A stretch of 12,266 nucleotides of DNA from Peptostreptococcaceae bacterium oral taxon 113 str. W5053. GTDB taxonomy: Bacteria > Bacillota > Clostridia > Tissierellales > Peptoniphilaceae. The first letter of the stretch is position 1, and every line of letters begins with the position of its first letter. Under the pieces are notes generated by a model. It was given only the letters and a program-made list of their open reading frames with translations. It did no database searches and had not been told where the DNA came from. Below are positions 1 to 5,764 of the stretch, in pieces. The translations under genes and the position numbers were made by a program. The stretch is taken from assembly GCA_000467935.1 (NCBI GenBank), contig KI259784.1, positions 1-12,266 on the forward strand, in the 5' to 3' direction.

Positions 1-69
1 CATTCCTTAGGGGATGCTTTTTTCTTTGCGGTGAACATGGACGAAAAGATAAAAGAGGAAGGGCTTTAG
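1..69 (+). CDS. C-terminal tail of an unidentified gene (partial)
   Basis: An open frame runs from the window edge to a TAG stop at 67-69 and encodes 22 residues ending in DEKIKEEGL. The charged Lys/Glu-rich end is typical of a soluble protein C-terminus, but the piece is too short to assign to a family. It is followed closely by a promoter-like sequence and the next gene, so it is probably the end of the preceding rightward gene. It could also be a chance open frame. Confidence 0.45.
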   Translation, partial: HSLGDAFFFAVNMDEKIKEEGL

Positions 70-93
70 AAAGTTGTTGAAAGAAGATATAAT
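65..93 (+). promoter_or_regulatory. Candidate sigma-A promoter for the flavin reductase-murI-fumarase operon
   Basis: A perfect -10 hexamer TATAAT lies at 88-93, with TTTAGA at 65-70 as a 4-of-6 match to the -35 consensus and a 17-bp spacer. The predicted start near position 100 leaves a very short leader before the ribosome binding site at 101-107. The -35 overlaps the stop codon of the upstream reading frame. The -10 is convincing; the -35 is only moderate. Confidence 0.5.
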
Positions 94-114
94 AGACGAA
101 AGGAGGGCAGTGAG

Positions 115-597
115 ATGAAAGCGTATAATTTTCCGAACATGTTGGAAAAGGAATGGATGTTGATTACCGCCGGCAGTGATCAAAAAGTGAATACGATGAC
201 AGCGGGTTGGGGAGGCTTTGGAATTTTATGGGGGAAACCTTGCGTCTTTATTTTTATTCGTCCACAGCGTTATACCTATGAATTTACAGAGAGAGAAAAT
301 TATTTTTCCCTTAATTTTTTTGAGAATGAGAAAAAAATGCTTTCCTATTTAGGGACAGTCAGCGGTCGTGATGAAGAAAAAATTGCAAATGCAAATTTAA
401 ATATTGAGTTTCAGCATAATACACCTTATTTTAGAGAGGCAAAAGTCAATATTCTTTGCAAAAAAATTTATCGAGACATTTTAAGAGAAGAGAATTTCTT
501 ATTTCCGGAAATCCATCAGAAGTGGTACCCTAAGAAAGATTATCATATTGTTTATATTGGAGAAATTTTGGAAATTGTCGAAGGAGGGAAAGAATGA
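115..597 (+). CDS. Flavin reductase-like FMN-binding family protein
   Basis: This 160-residue protein has the size and sequence style of the flavin reductase-like (DIM6/NTAB) FMN-binding split-barrel family. The N-terminal third contains the stretch NTMTAGWGGFGILWGKPC (residues 26-43) followed by FIFIRPQRYTYEF, which in this family shapes the FMN site. A C-terminal strand, DYHIVYIGEILEI, closes the barrel. Such cytosolic proteins bind FMN and some reduce flavins with NAD(P)H, but many have unknown substrates, so only the fold is assigned. The ATG at 115 follows AGGAGGG (101-107) with 7-nt spacing. The stop codon overlaps the murI start by 4 nt (ATGA), indicating translational coupling. Confidence 0.85.
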   Translation: MKAYNFPNMLEKEWMLITAGSDQKVNTMTAGWGGFGILWGKPCVFIFIRPQRYTYEFTERENYFSLNFFENEKKMLSYLGTVSGRDEEKIANANLNIEFQHNTPYFREAKVNILCKKIYRDILREENFLFPEIHQKWYPKKDYHIVYIGEILEIVEGGKE

Positions 598-1361
598 AAA
601 TAGGAATTTTTGATTCCGGTGTAGGGGCGCTGAGCGTATACAGAGAAGTACGTAAGGCATTTCCAAAGGTCGATATCGATTATTTTGGAGACACACTTCG
701 CATGCCCTATGGAAGCAAAACACCGGAAGAAATTCAAAAGTTTACGCTGGAGATTGGCACATATTTGGTCAAAGAAGGGGCGGAAGCTCTTATTATCGCC
801 TGTAATACGGCGACCGCTTACGGACTAAAAGCATTAGAAGAAGCCTTTCCGGAAATTCCTGTGTATGGCATGATTGAACCCGGGGCAAGATTGGCTGTAA
901 AGAGGACGAAGAATAAAAAAATAGGATTGTTGGCGACCAAGGGAACGGTCAATTCGGGAGCTTATGATAAAGCTCTTCAAAAACAAAATTTTGATGGAAA
1001 ACTTTGCAAGGTGGGGGCAGGTTTATTGGCACCCATCGTAGAAGAAGGCTTTGGGGATCATCCGGGAACTAAGAAATTTTTGGAAACCTATTTAAAACCT
1101 TTCACAAAAGAGGATACATTGATTTTAGGCTGTACACATTTTCCCGTATTGGAAGAATTCATCAAAGAAATTATGCCGGAAGTTGTTTTAATCAATCCCG
1201 CATTCGGTGTAGTGGAAGAGATAAAAAACAAGATGGAGAATAAAGGAAAAGGACAGACCCAGTTTAAAATCAGCGGAGATATTCAAAATTTTTCCGCTGT
1301 GGCATCAAAAATTTTAGGGGAAAAAATCTCCGTGGAATTTGTGGAGAAAGTGATTTTGTGA
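594..1361 (+). CDS. murI: Glutamate racemase
   Basis: MurI interconverts L- and D-glutamate, supplying D-Glu for peptidoglycan precursors in the cytoplasm. At 255 residues it has normal family length. The N-terminal IFDSGVG (residues 5-11) contains the conserved Asp7-Ser8. YFGDT and PYG follow at 30-40. The two catalytic cysteines are present in ACNTAT (Cys70) and GCTHFP (Cys180, with His182). The middle stretch TKGTVNSGAY (115-124) corresponds to the usual T-x-x-T-V-x-S-x-x-Y substrate region. The start overlaps the previous stop by 4 nt and is preceded by AAGGAGGG. The fumarase alpha gene begins 9 nt after its stop, so all four genes at 115-2780 are probably co-transcribed. The YFGDTLRMPYG variant is slightly unusual against the common YxGDTARxPYG but leaves catalytic residues intact. 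Confidence 0.96.
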   Translation: MKIGIFDSGVGALSVYREVRKAFPKVDIDYFGDTLRMPYGSKTPEEIQKFTLEIGTYLVKEGAEALIIACNTATAYGLKALEEAFPEIPVYGMIEPGARLAVKRTKNKKIGLLATKGTVNSGAYDKALQKQNFDGKLCKVGAGLLAPIVEEGFGDHPGTKKFLETYLKPFTKEDTLILGCTHFPVLEEFIKEIMPEVVLINPAFGVVEEIKNKMENKGKGQTQFKISGDIQNFSAVASKILGEKISVEFVEKVIL

Positions 1362-1370
1362 GGTGAAATC

Positions 1371-2216
1371 ATGCGAACTATTTCGGTAAATGAAGTCAAA
1401 GAGGCAGTTAAAGAAATGTGCATGGAAGCGAGCTTTTTTCTTCCGGAGGATGTAAGAGCGTCTTTGGAGAGTATGCGCCAAGAAGAGCCCTGGCCTTTGG
1501 CAAAGGAAACCTTAAAGCGAATTTTAGATAATGCGGATATCGCAGAAAATCAACAGGTGCCCATGTGTCAGGATACGGGCATGACGGTAATTTTTGCGAC
1601 CATCGGTCAAGAGGTGCATTTTGAGGGAGGCTCTTTCGAGGAGGCTATTCAAGAAGGGGTCCGTCAGGGCTATAAAGAGGGTTATTTGCGAAAATCGGTA
1701 GTAAAAGACCCTTTGTTTCATCGAGAAAATACACAGGACAATACGCCGGCAATCATTCATTACAATATTGTACCGGGAGAAATCTGTCATATTCTTTTGA
1801 CGGAAAAAGGCTTCGGTTCGGAAAACATGAGCCGTACCGCTATGTTAAAACCCTCCGACGGAGTACAAGGCGTAGTGGATTTTGTCATTGAAACCGTGCA
1901 GATTGCAGGCTCGAATCCCTGTCCGCCCATTGTGGTGGGCGTGGGCATCGGAGGCACTTTGGAGAAAGCGTGCCTGTTGGCGAAGAAAGCTCTGATGCGA
2001 CCTTTGGGACAAAAGCATGAGAAAAAAGAATATGCCGGCTTGGAAAAAGAACTTTTAGAAAAAATCAATGCGTTAGGAATAGGGCCTCAAGGCTTTGGAG
2101 GGAAGACCACCGCCTTGGACGTTTTTATTGAAATTTTTCCAACCCATATCGCAGGTTTACCGGTGGCTGTGAATATAAACTGTCACGCCACCAGACACAA
2201 AGAAAGAAATTTATAG
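1371..2216 (+). CDS. Class I fumarate hydratase (or L-tartrate dehydratase), alpha subunit
   Basis: This is the iron-sulfur-binding subunit of an oxygen-sensitive two-subunit hydro-lyase that hydrates fumarate to malate; the closely related TtdAB enzyme dehydrates L-tartrate. Three cysteines fit the [4Fe-4S] ligands by motif and spacing: Cys66 in PMCQDTG, Cys184 in NPCPP and Cys271 in NCHATRH. The glycine-rich GVGIGG (about 190-195) and GFGGKTTALDV near the C-terminus are also typical. Length is 281 residues, normal for a separate alpha chain. The beta subunit follows after 12 nt. Start: ATG 1371, preceded by GAGGTG at close spacing. Fumarase versus tartrate dehydratase cannot be settled from sequence alone; no tartrate transporter or regulator is nearby, so fumarase in anaerobic C4 metabolism is preferred. 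Confidence 0.93.
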   Translation: MRTISVNEVKEAVKEMCMEASFFLPEDVRASLESMRQEEPWPLAKETLKRILDNADIAENQQVPMCQDTGMTVIFATIGQEVHFEGGSFEEAIQEGVRQGYKEGYLRKSVVKDPLFHRENTQDNTPAIIHYNIVPGEICHILLTEKGFGSENMSRTAMLKPSDGVQGVVDFVIETVQIAGSNPCPPIVVGVGIGGTLEKACLLAKKALMRPLGQKHEKKEYAGLEKELLEKINALGIGPQGFGGKTTALDVFIEIFPTHIAGLPVAVNINCHATRHKERNL

Positions 2217-2228
2217 GAGGGTGCAAGC

Positions 2229-2780
2229 ATGGAAATAAAAACTCCTTTTACCCAAGAGACTTTAAGCAAGTTAAAAGCCGGAGATTCCGTGGAGATTACA
2301 GGGATTATCTATACGGCACGAGATGCTGCGCATAAAAGAATGGTGGAAACCTGTGAAAGAGGGGAAAAGCTTCCCTTCAACCCGGAAGGACAATGTATTT
2401 ATTATGTAGGACCTACCCCTCCCAAACCGGGAGAAGTCATCGGTTCGGCGGGACCGACCACCAGCTATCGTATGGATGCCTACACGCCGACGATGTTGGA
2501 CTTAGGTTTGATGGGGATGATTGGAAAAGGGAAACGAAGTCCTGAAGTCGTCGAAAAGATGGTGGAAAAAGGAGCGGTATATTTTGCCGCTATCGGGGGA
2601 GCTGCGGCTTTGATGAAAGACAAGATTAAAAGCGCAGAAATCATCGCCTATGAGGATTTGGCCTCAGAAGCCGTGCGAAAATTATGGGTGGAAAAATTCC
2701 CCGTCATCGTGATTATTGACAGCCAAGGGAACAATCTCTATGAGTTGGGACCGAAAGCTTATTTGGAAAGTCAACAATAA
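2229..2780 (+). CDS. Class I fumarate hydratase (or L-tartrate dehydratase), beta subunit
   Basis: This 183-residue protein is the C-terminal swivelling domain partner of the alpha subunit, found as a separate chain in many Firmicutes. Conserved family segments are IIYTARDAAHKRM near residues 27-39, GPTTSYRMD at 75-83, which belongs to the substrate-binding region, IGKGKRS at 98-104, and the glycine-rich GGAAAL. The ATG at 2229 follows AGGAGGGTG, a strong ribosome binding site. It is the last gene of the rightward operon and a terminator hairpin begins 7 nt after its stop. A heterodimer with the alpha product forms the active site at the interface. The fumarase/tartrate dehydratase ambiguity applies here too. 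Confidence 0.93.
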   Translation: MEIKTPFTQETLSKLKAGDSVEITGIIYTARDAAHKRMVETCERGEKLPFNPEGQCIYYVGPTPPKPGEVIGSAGPTTSYRMDAYTPTMLDLGLMGMIGKGKRSPEVVEKMVEKGAVYFAAIGGAAALMKDKIKSAEIIAYEDLASEAVRKLWVEKFPVIVIIDSQGNNLYELGPKAYLESQQ

Positions 2781-2786
2781 AAAAAG

Positions 2787-2842
2787 AAAAGCAACCGATC
2801 AAACTGAGTGTTATCCACTCACGGAGAAGAGGTTGCTTTTTT
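2787..2842. terminator. Bidirectional terminator between convergent fumarase operon and araC-type gene
   Basis: A perfect 10-bp inverted repeat pairs AAAAGCAACC (2787-2796) with GGTTGCTTTT (2831-2840). Between them sits a second perfect 6-bp hairpin, TGAGTG (2805-2810) with CACTCA (2816-2821) and a 5-nt loop. Runs of T follow on the plus strand (2837-2842), and a purine-rich A tract at 2781-2790 gives a U-rich tail on the minus strand. The element sits 6 nt after the fumarase beta stop and 13 nt beyond the stop of the minus-strand regulator, so it can serve both. Confidence 0.85.
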
Positions 2843-2855
2843 ACTGCTTTGAAGA

Positions 2856-3839
2856 TCAATCCTCAAAAGATTGCGTAGATTTTTTCATATCTTCTACAAA
2901 TTCCACGAACTCCTGGGGAGAAAAACCTTTATATTTTTTAAACAGAGCGGAAAAACGACTGTGGGAAGAATATCCTACACAGCGTGCCACTTCCGAAACC
3001 TTTAATCGGGTGGAAATAAGCATATGTTCCGCTATGGAGATACGCCTGCGCTGAATATATTCGGTAATCGTCATATCGTATTTTTCTTTGAAACATTGTT
3101 TTAATTTCGTCTTGCCCATATAAGCGATAGTACACAGAAGACTTTGATTCAAATCCATAGCGTAATGATCATCGATATAGCGGCACACATTTTTCAAAGC
3201 TTCATCATCTGCAAGGGAACGTTTGGCCGGTATACGTTTCTTTTCAAAATATATTTTTAAAATATAACTTAAGACTTCCTTGACCTTCGCTTCGTAAAAT
3301 ATTTCACTGCCGGGGGAAGTGGTGTTATAAGCCACAATTTCATCCACAATATGTTCAATTTTCGGAGCGGAGTTTAAATCGTTTAAATCATCAAAAGCTT
3401 TTTGAATTTCTTCAAAGGCGATATTCAATTGCTTTGTGTTTTGCAGTAAGAATTCTTTTTTATACTCAAAACCTACGCTGAAATAGGGAAATCCTCCATG
3501 AAGGAAAAAGCGAAAAGTACCGTCTCTCTTGGAAAAAGTATACAGACAGCCGTTATGTACACAGCGGTAAGGATGAATGGATTCACCGCAGACGGATTTG
3601 ATAAAACTGACGCTGAGGACATCTTTCAATAAAGTCGTTTCTCCCACAAAAAGATAGTCTTGTCGCATATGAAAATCATGGATATTAATGGAAAAATCTT
3701 CGGTGTCATAAAACCAGTAATTACCGTACATAATCGAGTTATTCACACTGTAAGTTTGTCCCAAGGCACAAAAAGGCGCAGGATCATCCTTTTTTTTAAA
3801 GCCTAATGCGATTAGAAAATATTCATTGGAATAAGCCAT
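2856..3839 (-). CDS. AraC-family transcriptional regulator of the adjacent transporter operon
   Basis: The C-terminal part of this 327-residue protein (about 215-315) is an AraC/XylS double helix-turn-helix domain. The first unit is around 235-263, with IAYMGKTKLKQCFKEKYDM. The second is around 279-311, with the family hallmark VARCVGYSSHSRFSALFKK followed by GFSPQEF. The N-terminal 210 residues are the presumed effector-sensing part and match no domain I recognise with certainty. It includes a segment YWFYDTEDFSINIHDFHM. The start codon at 3839 is preceded on its strand by AAGGAGGA (3850-3843). The gene is divergent from the ABC/ECF operon, the usual arrangement for an activator controlling its neighbours and itself. 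By analogy with YbtA, an AraC-type activator of siderophore uptake genes, it may respond to the transported compound; that is inference. Confidence 0.92.
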   Translation of the reverse strand: MAYSNEYFLIALGFKKKDDPAPFCALGQTYSVNNSIMYGNYWFYDTEDFSINIHDFHMRQDYLFVGETTLLKDVLSVSFIKSVCGESIHPYRCVHNGCLYTFSKRDGTFRFFLHGGFPYFSVGFEYKKEFLLQNTKQLNIAFEEIQKAFDDLNDLNSAPKIEHIVDEIVAYNTTSPGSEIFYEAKVKEVLSYILKIYFEKKRIPAKRSLADDEALKNVCRYIDDHYAMDLNQSLLCTIAYMGKTKLKQCFKEKYDMTITEYIQRRRISIAEHMLISTRLKVSEVARCVGYSSHSRFSALFKKYKGFSPQEFVEFVEDMKKSTQSFED

Positions 3840-3857
3840 AAGTCCTCCTTAGCTAAC

Positions 3858-3885
3858 ACGATTAGCCGTTTAAGACGGTTAGCCG
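3858..3885. promoter_or_regulatory. Candidate AraC-type operator: 11-bp direct repeat
   Basis: ACGATTAGCCG (3858-3868) and ACGGTTAGCCG (3875-3885) are direct repeats matching at 10 of 11 positions, with 17 bp start-to-start. AraC-family proteins typically bind paired direct half-sites. The pair lies upstream of the predicted ABC operon promoter and within the predicted leader of the regulator gene, so one bound dimer could activate the operon and repress the regulator. The second copy is also nearly self-complementary (CGG-TTAG-CCG), so dyad binding is possible. Confidence 0.5.
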
Positions 3886-3900
3886 ATGTTTACTAAATAG

Positions 3901-3929
3901 ATTGTACCAGACGAAGGCTTGCTATACAA
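3901..3929 (-). promoter_or_regulatory. Candidate promoter of the araC-type gene
   Basis: Read on the minus strand, TTGTAT (complement of 3924-3929) and TACAAT (complement of 3901-3906) are separated by exactly 17 bp, matching sigma-A -35 and -10 spacing. Transcription would start near 3894, giving a leader of about 55 nt that contains the direct-repeat operator. It occupies the same DNA as the plus-strand promoter in the opposite direction. Confidence 0.5.
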
Positions 3930-3930
3930 T
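3902..3930 (+). promoter_or_regulatory. Candidate promoter of the ABC/ECF transporter operon
   Basis: TTGTAC (3902-3907) and TACAAT (3925-3930) are separated by 17 bp, a good sigma-A match. An alternative -10, TATACA at 3923-3928, carries an extended TGC in front. The predicted start is near 3937, about 34 nt before the TTG initiation codon. The non-consensus -35 fits a promoter that needs an activator. Confidence 0.55.
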
Positions 3931-3935
3931 ACTTA

Positions 3936-3950
3936 TGATAGCAATTATTA
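3936..3950. promoter_or_regulatory. Weak Fur-box-like sequence at the operon transcription start
   Basis: TGATAGCAATTATTA matches the 7-1-7 Fur consensus TGATAATNATTATCA at 11 of 14 defined positions and overlaps the predicted start site, where an iron repressor would block transcription. The DNA is AT-rich and the dyad symmetry is poor, so a chance match is quite possible. Confidence 0.28.
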
Positions 3951-3954
3951 AAAG

Positions 3955-3963
3955 AAAGGAGAG
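3955..3963 (+). promoter_or_regulatory. Ribosome binding site that fixes a TTG start
   Basis: AAAGGAGAG lies 7 nt before the TTG at 3971. It decides the start of the first ABC gene: the longer open frame from the TTG at 3902 has no ribosome binding site, and its start would fall inside the predicted -35 element. Confidence 0.75.
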
Positions 3964-3970
3964 ATACGCA

Positions 3971-5764
3971 TTGGACAAGAGAAAAAAGAACGGACTTTCG
4001 GAAACGGTTCGCCGTTATGGAAAAGGACGGAAGAGCTTTTTTTATACAACTTTATTATTTTCAGCAATTTACGGACTTAGTTCCATTCTTCCCTATTATT
4101 TCATATGGAAAATCATTAACGCTTTAGTTCGAGGAGCGATATCCCAAAGTTTAGATACATCTTTGATTGTTCACTATGCCTTGTGGATTGTCGCTTCACA
4201 GCTTATAGGATTAATCGTTTATTTTATAGCGTTAGCATCCTCTCATATCCTGGCTTTTCGTGTTGAAAAAAATATTCGCAAAGAGGCTATGGCATATGTG
4301 TTGGAACTTCCTTTGGGATTTTTTCAAAATCATGATTCCGGCGTTCTGCGCCGTTTGATTGATGACAACGCATCCAAAACCCACGGCTTAATTGCCCATG
4401 TCCTTCCTGATGTAACCGGTGCCATGGTGGTTCCCATCTGTTTGGTAGTGGTGCTTTTCCTTGTGGATTGGCGATTTGGACTTTTATGTGTTTCGGGTGT
4501 GGCGATTGCTTTTTTCAATATGGCGACTTTGCTTCAAGGTTCAGCGCGCCTGATGATGGACAAATATGCTCAAGCTTCAGAGAGTTTAAGTGCCAACGGA
4601 GTGGAATACATCCGCGGTATTCCGGTGGTAAAAGTCTTTAATCAAACGGTGGAAAGCTTTAAACGCTTCCACGATTCCATTTTAGATTATGATAAACACG
4701 CCAAAAACTTTGTCAATTTTTGCAGACCGGCGATGAGCAGATATACGGTGAGTCTTTATGCACCGGTGCTTTTGTTGCCCCTTCTATGTATATTTCTTAT
4801 GCCAGGTTCGGTGCAACCTGTGGAACTGTTTGTAAAATGTCTATTCTATGTGATGATCGCCATTCTTTTTTATACGAGCTTAATGCGCACCATGGCAATC
4901 AATGAGCAATTAAATGTTTTTAATGTCACTTTAGCTCGATTGGATACTATATTTTCACAAAATAAGATGATCGTGAAAGAAGAGCAAAAGAAAAAAGAAG
5001 AAGGCATTGTCTTTGAGAACGTCAGCTTTACCTATCCATCCAAAGACGAAGCCGCATTAAAAGACATCAACCTCCATTTTGAAAAGGGAAAGTCCTATGC
5101 TTTGGTGGGTAAAAGCGGAAGCGGCAAGACGACTTTGGTTCACCTGATTGCAAGATTTTACGATATCACACAGGGAAGCTTACGCATGGACGGAAAAGAA
5201 CTTAGAAATATTGAAAATGACGAACTCTTAAAAGAGCTTTCCATCGTGTTTCAGATGAACAAGCTGATGAAAAATACTTTGCGGGAAAATATCACCATGG
5301 GCGGCGATTTTTCGGAAGAAGAAATCAAAGACGCCCTTGAAAAAGCCGGAGGACAGGATATCTTAGAACGCATGGAACAAGGCTTGGACACTATGTTGGG
5401 CACGAAAGGCACCTATCTTTCGGGAGGAGAGATTCAACGTGTCGCCTTGGCAAGAGCCTTCCTAAGAAAATCCAAAGTGTTGCTTTTGGATGAGGCTACA
5501 GCCTATGCCGATCCGGAAAACGAAGAAGTGATTCAACAAAGTATTAAGAAACTTCGAGAAGAAGAAAAACAAAGGGAATCGGTCATCATCATGATTGCCC
5601 ATCGCTTAAATACGGTGAAAGATGCGGATCAAATCATCCTGATGGATGAGGGAAGAATATTGGAACAGGGAAGTCACAAAGAGTTGATGGAACGATGCGA
5701 AACCTATAGAAAGATGTACGAAGAGTTTACAAGAAGCATTGAATGGAGGGTAAAACATGCGTAA
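3971..5764 (+). CDS. ABC transporter half-protein, membrane plus ATPase domains (first of pair)
   Basis: A 597-residue half-transporter of the type IV (exporter-like) ABC fold. Residues about 25-325 form the six-helix membrane domain. The ATPase domain has Walker A GKSGSGKT (380-387), Q-loop VFQMN, signature LSGGE (483-487), Walker B LLLDEAT with Asp507 and catalytic Glu508, and H-loop His544. The D-loop reads AYADPENE rather than the usual SALD. Translation probably starts at TTG 3971 behind AAAGGAGAG. It overlaps the second half-transporter by 8 nt, implying equimolar synthesis and a heterodimer. Exporter-fold pairs next to an AraC gene include the yersiniabactin importer YbtPQ; mycobacterial IrtAB is another importer with this fold. 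Together with the downstream ECF genes this favours uptake of a metallophore-like compound, but export of a drug, lipid or peptide cannot be excluded. Confidence 0.9.
   Translation: MDKRKKNGLSETVRRYGKGRKSFFYTTLLFSAIYGLSSILPYYFIWKIINALVRGAISQSLDTSLIVHYALWIVASQLIGLIVYFIALASSHILAFRVEKNIRKEAMAYVLELPLGFFQNHDSGVLRRLIDDNASKTHGLIAHVLPDVTGAMVVPICLVVVLFLVDWRFGLLCVSGVAIAFFNMATLLQGSARLMMDKYAQASESLSANGVEYIRGIPVVKVFNQTVESFKRFHDSILDYDKHAKNFVNFCRPAMSRYTVSLYAPVLLLPLLCIFLMPGSVQPVELFVKCLFYVMIAILFYTSLMRTMAINEQLNVFNVTLARLDTIFSQNKMIVKEEQKKKEEGIVFENVSFTYPSKDEAALKDINLHFEKGKSYALVGKSGSGKTTLVHLIARFYDITQGSLRMDGKELRNIENDELLKELSIVFQMNKLMKNTLRENITMGGDFSEEEIKDALEKAGGQDILERMEQGLDTMLGTKGTYLSGGEIQRVALARAFLRKSKVLLLDEATAYADPENEEVIQQSIKKLREEEKQRESVIIMIAHRLNTVKDADQIILMDEGRILEQGSHKELMERCETYRKMYEEFTRSIEWRVKHA

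Noticed and set aside
1787..2068. Minus-strand open frame of 93 codons
   Set aside because: It lies antisense to the conserved core of fumarase alpha, so it is a shadow of that gene.
2716..3054. Plus-strand open frame of 112 codons across the fumarase/regulator junction
   Set aside because: It runs through the terminator and antisense to the AraC-type gene, overlaps the fumarase beta end in another frame, and has no protein-like motif.
3902..3970. An N-terminal extension of the first ABC protein by 23 residues from a TTG at 3902
   Set aside because: The start would lie inside the predicted -35 element and has no ribosome binding site; AAAGGAGAG before the TTG at 3971 explains initiation.
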